Below, piece by piece: positions 50,302-52,463 of a DNA stretch of 52,463 nt. The notes below the pieces were generated by a model that made no database searches, had not been told where the DNA came from, and saw only the letters and a list, made by a program, of their open reading frames with translations. Made by a program: the position numbers and the translations under genes. Position 1 is the stretch's first letter; every line of letters begins with the position of its first letter. This DNA comes from Micromonospora sp. CB01531 (GTDB taxonomy: Bacteria; Actinomycetota; Actinomycetes; Mycobacteriales; Micromonosporaceae): NCBI RefSeq assembly GCF_001905095.1, contig NZ_LWLS01000097.1, positions 1 through 52,463 of the forward strand, read 5' to 3'.

Positions 50302-50349
50302 ATGACCGCAACCGCGTACCAGCAGGCTGTCGACGGGCGGAGGCTGTAA
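50302..50349 (+). CDS. 15-codon mini-ORF coupled to sdaA
   Basis: ATG 50302 gives MTATAYQQAVDGRRL and its TAA overlaps the sdaA start as TAATG. It may be a coupling leader peptide or the relic of a gene between glyA and sdaA. No family is recognised. Confidence 0.25.
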   Translation: MTATAYQQAVDGRRL

Positions 50350-50524
50350 TGGCGCTGAGCGCGTTCGACCTCTACTCGGTCGGCATCGGGCCCTCCTCCT
50401 CCCACACCATCGGACCGATGCGGGCCGCCAAGCGCTTCATCGACGGACTGCGCAACGATGGCCTCCTCGCCGCCGTCGCGCGGGTCCGCGCCGAACTGTT
50501 CGGCTCCCTGGGCGCCACCGGCCA
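50349..50524 (+). pseudogene. sdaA: L-serine dehydratase, first 58 codons only
   Basis: FDLYSVGIGPSSSHTIGPMR and AELFGSLGATGH are the invariant N-terminus of Fe-S L-serine ammonia-lyases, which make pyruvate and ammonia from serine. After GATGH the sequence switches to an IS fragment (APPGLAPQ... in one frame, TRQAWHRRFIAAKWDYS in another). The catalytic domain with its cluster cysteines is gone. GCGGAGG precedes ATG 50349, so a short useless peptide may still be made. Confidence 0.88.
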
Positions 50525-50950
50525 CCCGCCAGGCCTGGCACCGCAGGTTCATCGCCGCCAAGTGGGACTACAGCGCCCGGCGCGCCCGCACCGGACGCCC
50601 GCCAACCAAGGCAGCACTCAAGAAGCTGATCCTGCAGCTCGCGACAACGCAAAGTGGGGGCACGCGGATCCAAGGCGAGCTGGCCCGACTCGGTCACCCC
50701 ATCGCCGCCTCCACGGTCTGGGAGATCCTCCACGCGGCGGGCATCGACCCGGCCCCACGCCGTACCGGCCCGACCTGGCGCCAGTTCCTCACCAACCAGG
50801 CCCAGGGCATCATCGCCGTCGACTTCCTGCATATCGACACCGCCCTCGGCAGGCGCCTCTACGCGCTGGCGTTCCTCGAACACGGCCCCCGACGCCTTCA
50901 CATCGCCGGCGTCACCGCCCACCCCACCCGGGGGTGGGCGGTACAACAGG
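50525..50950 (+). pseudogene. Fragment of an integrase-type transposase inserted in sdaA
   Basis: The frame reads QAWHRRFIAAKWDYSARRAR, SGGTRIQGELARLGHPIAAS, TVWEILHAAGIDPAPRRTGP and GIIAVDFLHIDTALGRRLYA, with HIAGVTAHPTRGWAVQQ last. This is the middle of an IS3/IS481-like transposase with the first catalytic Asp (VDFLHID). Both ends are missing. It is related to, but not a copy of, the elements at 9346 and 28375. Confidence 0.82.
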
Positions 50951-51022
50951 TGCAGCACCGACTACGGCTACGGCTACAGCTGGAACCCGTGGCACCGGTG
51001 CGACCTGAACAACTACATCTGA
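50951..51022 (+). pseudogene. Aromatic-rich 3' coding tail of an unknown gene
   Basis: Right after the IS fragment, one frame reads CSTDYGYGYSWNPWHRCDLN then NYI and TGA. The composition (Tyr, Trp, Asn, two Cys) is unlike shadow frames in this GC-rich DNA and looks like the C-terminus of a secreted or modified peptide-like protein. The family is not recognised. A GC-rich imperfect hairpin follows at about 51027-51066. Confidence 0.4.
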
Positions 51023-51263
51023 GGTCACGGCGGGCCGGCCGCGGCAATGCAGGCCGCCGCCCGCCGCTCCAGAAGCACTGCCTTCTGTCGTCGCGCCGCA
51101 TCGACTCTGTTCATTGGAACCGTGGAGTTCATCCGGGACACTCCCCCACAACAGGAGTGCACCCCCGTCGATCAGACGACCAACTTGCACCCACCCATCG
51201 CGGTGCGCTTGCCGTACACGCGGGGGTTTGTGTCCGTGGGGCGACACGAACCAATGCCCCACC

Positions 51264-51279
51264 GCCGATGATCATCGGC
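51264..51279. repeat. 16-bp perfect palindrome
   Basis: GCCGATGATCATCGGC is a perfect dyad 31 bp left of the large hairpin. It could be an operator or chance. Confidence 0.35.
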
Positions 51280-51310
51280 AAGACTTTGAAACTCACGCAA
51301 GGGTAGCGGC

Positions 51311-51349
51311 CTCGGTGACCTCTTCGGGCACACCGAAGAGGTCACCGAG
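51311..51349. terminator. Perfect 17-bp hairpin, bidirectional terminator-like
   Basis: CTCGGTGACCTCTTCGG, loop GCACA, CCGAAGAGGTCACCGAG. This is the most stable perfect hairpin in the window. There is no T-run on either side. It may be the original terminator of the gcv-sdaA operon or of another gene now lost. Confidence 0.6.
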
Positions 51350-51868
51350 CGGAAATCCCTGGTCAGGGGATTGCCGGTGGGATTCGAGTCTCGACTCCCG
51401 GGATCCATACCGACGCCACTACGACGGCACCCAGAGCCATACATCGATACAGCATGCCCTCGTGATTGGCGTCAGCGGGCCGCAGGACGACAGCCGGCAC
51501 CGACCAGGCAGGGAGCAGCGAACCCTGACCACTTCAGTGTTCTCTGGGAGGTCACGCCAGACCGCTCGCCCACATCACCGCGAGGCCCCCCGCGTTTCAC
51601 GGAGTCTTTGGCCAGCGTGAACATCGGTCACCACGATCAAGTGCACTGTTCTCGGCACGACCGGGCGTCGCACTCTGCCGCTCCTCTGCCACCTAGCGTG
51701 ACGCCCGCTCGGCGGATGAGGATGGGGTGAGCCGGACTTCTGTGAAGGATCGGCCTTGTGGCCGGCTGACGGTGTTGTGGTTCGGCCAGCAGCGGGGTCA
51801 GGTCGACGGTGAGGCCGGGGCGGGCCAGCATCGACGTCCGTGTCGGGTGCGGTGGCATGATGCTCGGC

Positions 51869-52168
51869 ATGACCAGTCAGATCGATCTTGCGGCCGCGGC
51901 CCTTGAGCACCTGCCGGCAGATGTCGCCGACACGTGGTTGTCGCTGCTGCGGCCGGGAATTCGGCTGGTCCCTGCCGACGACGGTGACGGGCCTCCGGTC
52001 GGATACCTGGGCGGCGAGCCCGAACTGCCCGGCGACCTGGCATGGCCGGCCTGGGAGGGGCACGGGCCGTTGAGCTTCATCGCCTCCGTCGACTGCGCCG
52101 CGCTGCCAGGGGTGGCCACCGAGTTGGGGCTGCCGGTCGACGGCCGGCTTCTGTTCTTCTATTTCGAC
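51869..52168 (+). pseudogene. DUF1963 protein, N-terminal 100 codons, truncated
   Basis: MTSQIDLAAAALEHLPADVA, LRPGIRLVPADDGDGPPVGY, LGGEPELPGDLAWPAWEGHG, PLSFIASVDCAAL and LLFFYFD match the start of DUF1963 (YwqG-like) proteins. Family members are usually about 250 aa or more. After FYFD the reading frame runs into the end of a transposase, so over half of the protein is lost. ATG 51869 is chosen by family fit; ATG 51857 is also in frame. Confidence 0.75.
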
Positions 52169-52234
52169 GGCCTCGACATCCGTCGGCGCGATCCTCTGGA
52201 TGGCGTCCTCAACGAGTACAAACATGCCGCCTGA
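52169..52234 (+). pseudogene. C-terminal end of an integrase-type transposase fused to DUF1963
   Basis: GLDIRRRDPLDGVLNEYKHA then A and stop is the conserved C-terminus of the same transposase type as 28375-31597 (LDFRRRARLDGTVHQSQHAA). It continues in frame from the DUF1963 part. After the stop, TGACCTGCCCGGACGAGGTT and CTCGGCA resemble the sequence behind the other copy, i.e. the IS right end. The rest of the window (to 52463) shows no supported gene. Confidence 0.8.
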
Positions 52235-52463
52235 CCTGCCCGGACGAGGTTCTCGGCACCCACAGCGCTGCCCGTGTCAGAGGCATCGAGGAAGGCGAGA
52301 TCCCGATCGTGGTGGCTGACGGCCGAGGGTCGGGCCCGACGTGAGACGGTCCGGTTGTTCGCCGTCGGGGTTACTGCGGATCATGGAACAACTCGCAATA
52401 GAAGCCTGCCGAACCAGGCTCAGCAGCCTAAGTGCTCATTTCCGTTAATTCGTCGGGGGTGTC

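Larger units (their letters stand above)
51023..51868. other. Long non-coding interval
   Basis: About 845 bp without a supported gene on either strand; the open frames have no domain and poor composition. It contains a GC-rich imperfect hairpin (about 51027-51066), a 16-bp palindrome (51264-51279) and a strong 17-bp hairpin (51311-51349). It looks like debris from repeated rearrangement. Confidence 0.5.

Noticed and set aside
51370..51420. tRNA-like segment (GGATTCGAGTCTCGACTCCC) that could be a T-arm or phage attachment site
   Set aside because: No anticodon arm, D-arm or acceptor stem can be formed around it.
1..52463. CRISPR arrays or phage-defence islands
   Set aside because: No regularly spaced direct repeats and no Cas, restriction or toxin-antitoxin genes were found. 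TnpB is present only as part of IS607.

Overview
The window is very GC-rich, with strong third-position GC bias, 4-nt ATGA/GTGA gene overlaps, GTG/TTG starts and actinobacterial-type insertion sequences. It is chromosomal DNA of a filamentous actinomycete; a Micromonosporaceae-like host is my best guess from protein style, not from any search. No rRNA, tRNA or CRISPR array was seen.

Left part (1-17.2 kb) is a mosaic of small gene groups separated by decayed insertion sequences: an IS1182-type transposase start at the window edge; a cold-shock protein; a class I methyltransferase; an atypical short-chain dehydrogenase; an IS5-type remnant; a secreted peptidase pair (M20, M14) and a secreted YtcJ-like amidohydrolase; a truncated DUF2231 gene and a broken integrase-type IS. 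Then comes an inverted, divergently transcribed duplication: a glycogen-debranching-type enzyme plus an SCP2-like 125-aa protein on each side of a 220-bp control region. Remnants of IS110 and IS256 close this part.

Locus A (17.2-28.2 kb, minus strand) is one long catabolic unit: FCD/GntR regulator, divergent amidohydrolase, five-gene oligopeptide-type ABC importer, MalY-like PLP enzyme, xylose-isomerase-like TIM barrel and an Asp/Glu racemase-fold protein without its catalytic cysteines. Between loci A and B lies a broken integrase-type IS into whose last codons an IS607 element (tnpA with an amber stop, intact tnpB) has inserted; the host reading frame can be rejoined exactly.

Locus B (31.9-47.2 kb) repeats the same module in another form: a GntR paralogue, amidohydrolase paralogue, racemase paralogue, two TIM-barrel fragments and a sugar-type ABC importer. 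Attached are a barbiturase/cyanuric-acid-hydrolase family ring-opening enzyme, a cytosine-deaminase-like enzyme and the allantoin branch (allantoicase, allantoinase, an HpcH-like lyase, malate synthase). A small ORF joins the start of threonine dehydrogenase to the end of 2-amino-3-ketobutyrate CoA ligase. The two GntR genes are preceded by the same 18-bp motif (16/18 identical).

Right part (47.2-52.4 kb) is a glycine-riboswitch-controlled gcvT-gcvH-glyA operon whose next gene, the serine dehydratase sdaA, is cut after about 58 codons by an IS fragment. The window ends with a DUF1963 gene cut short and fused in frame to the last codons of an integrase-type transposase.

Together, loci A and B look like import and breakdown of nitrogen-rich heterocycles (purine, pyrimidine or triazine type). 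Carbon would go to glyoxylate and malate and to the glycine/serine pool. The substrates of the shared module are unknown.
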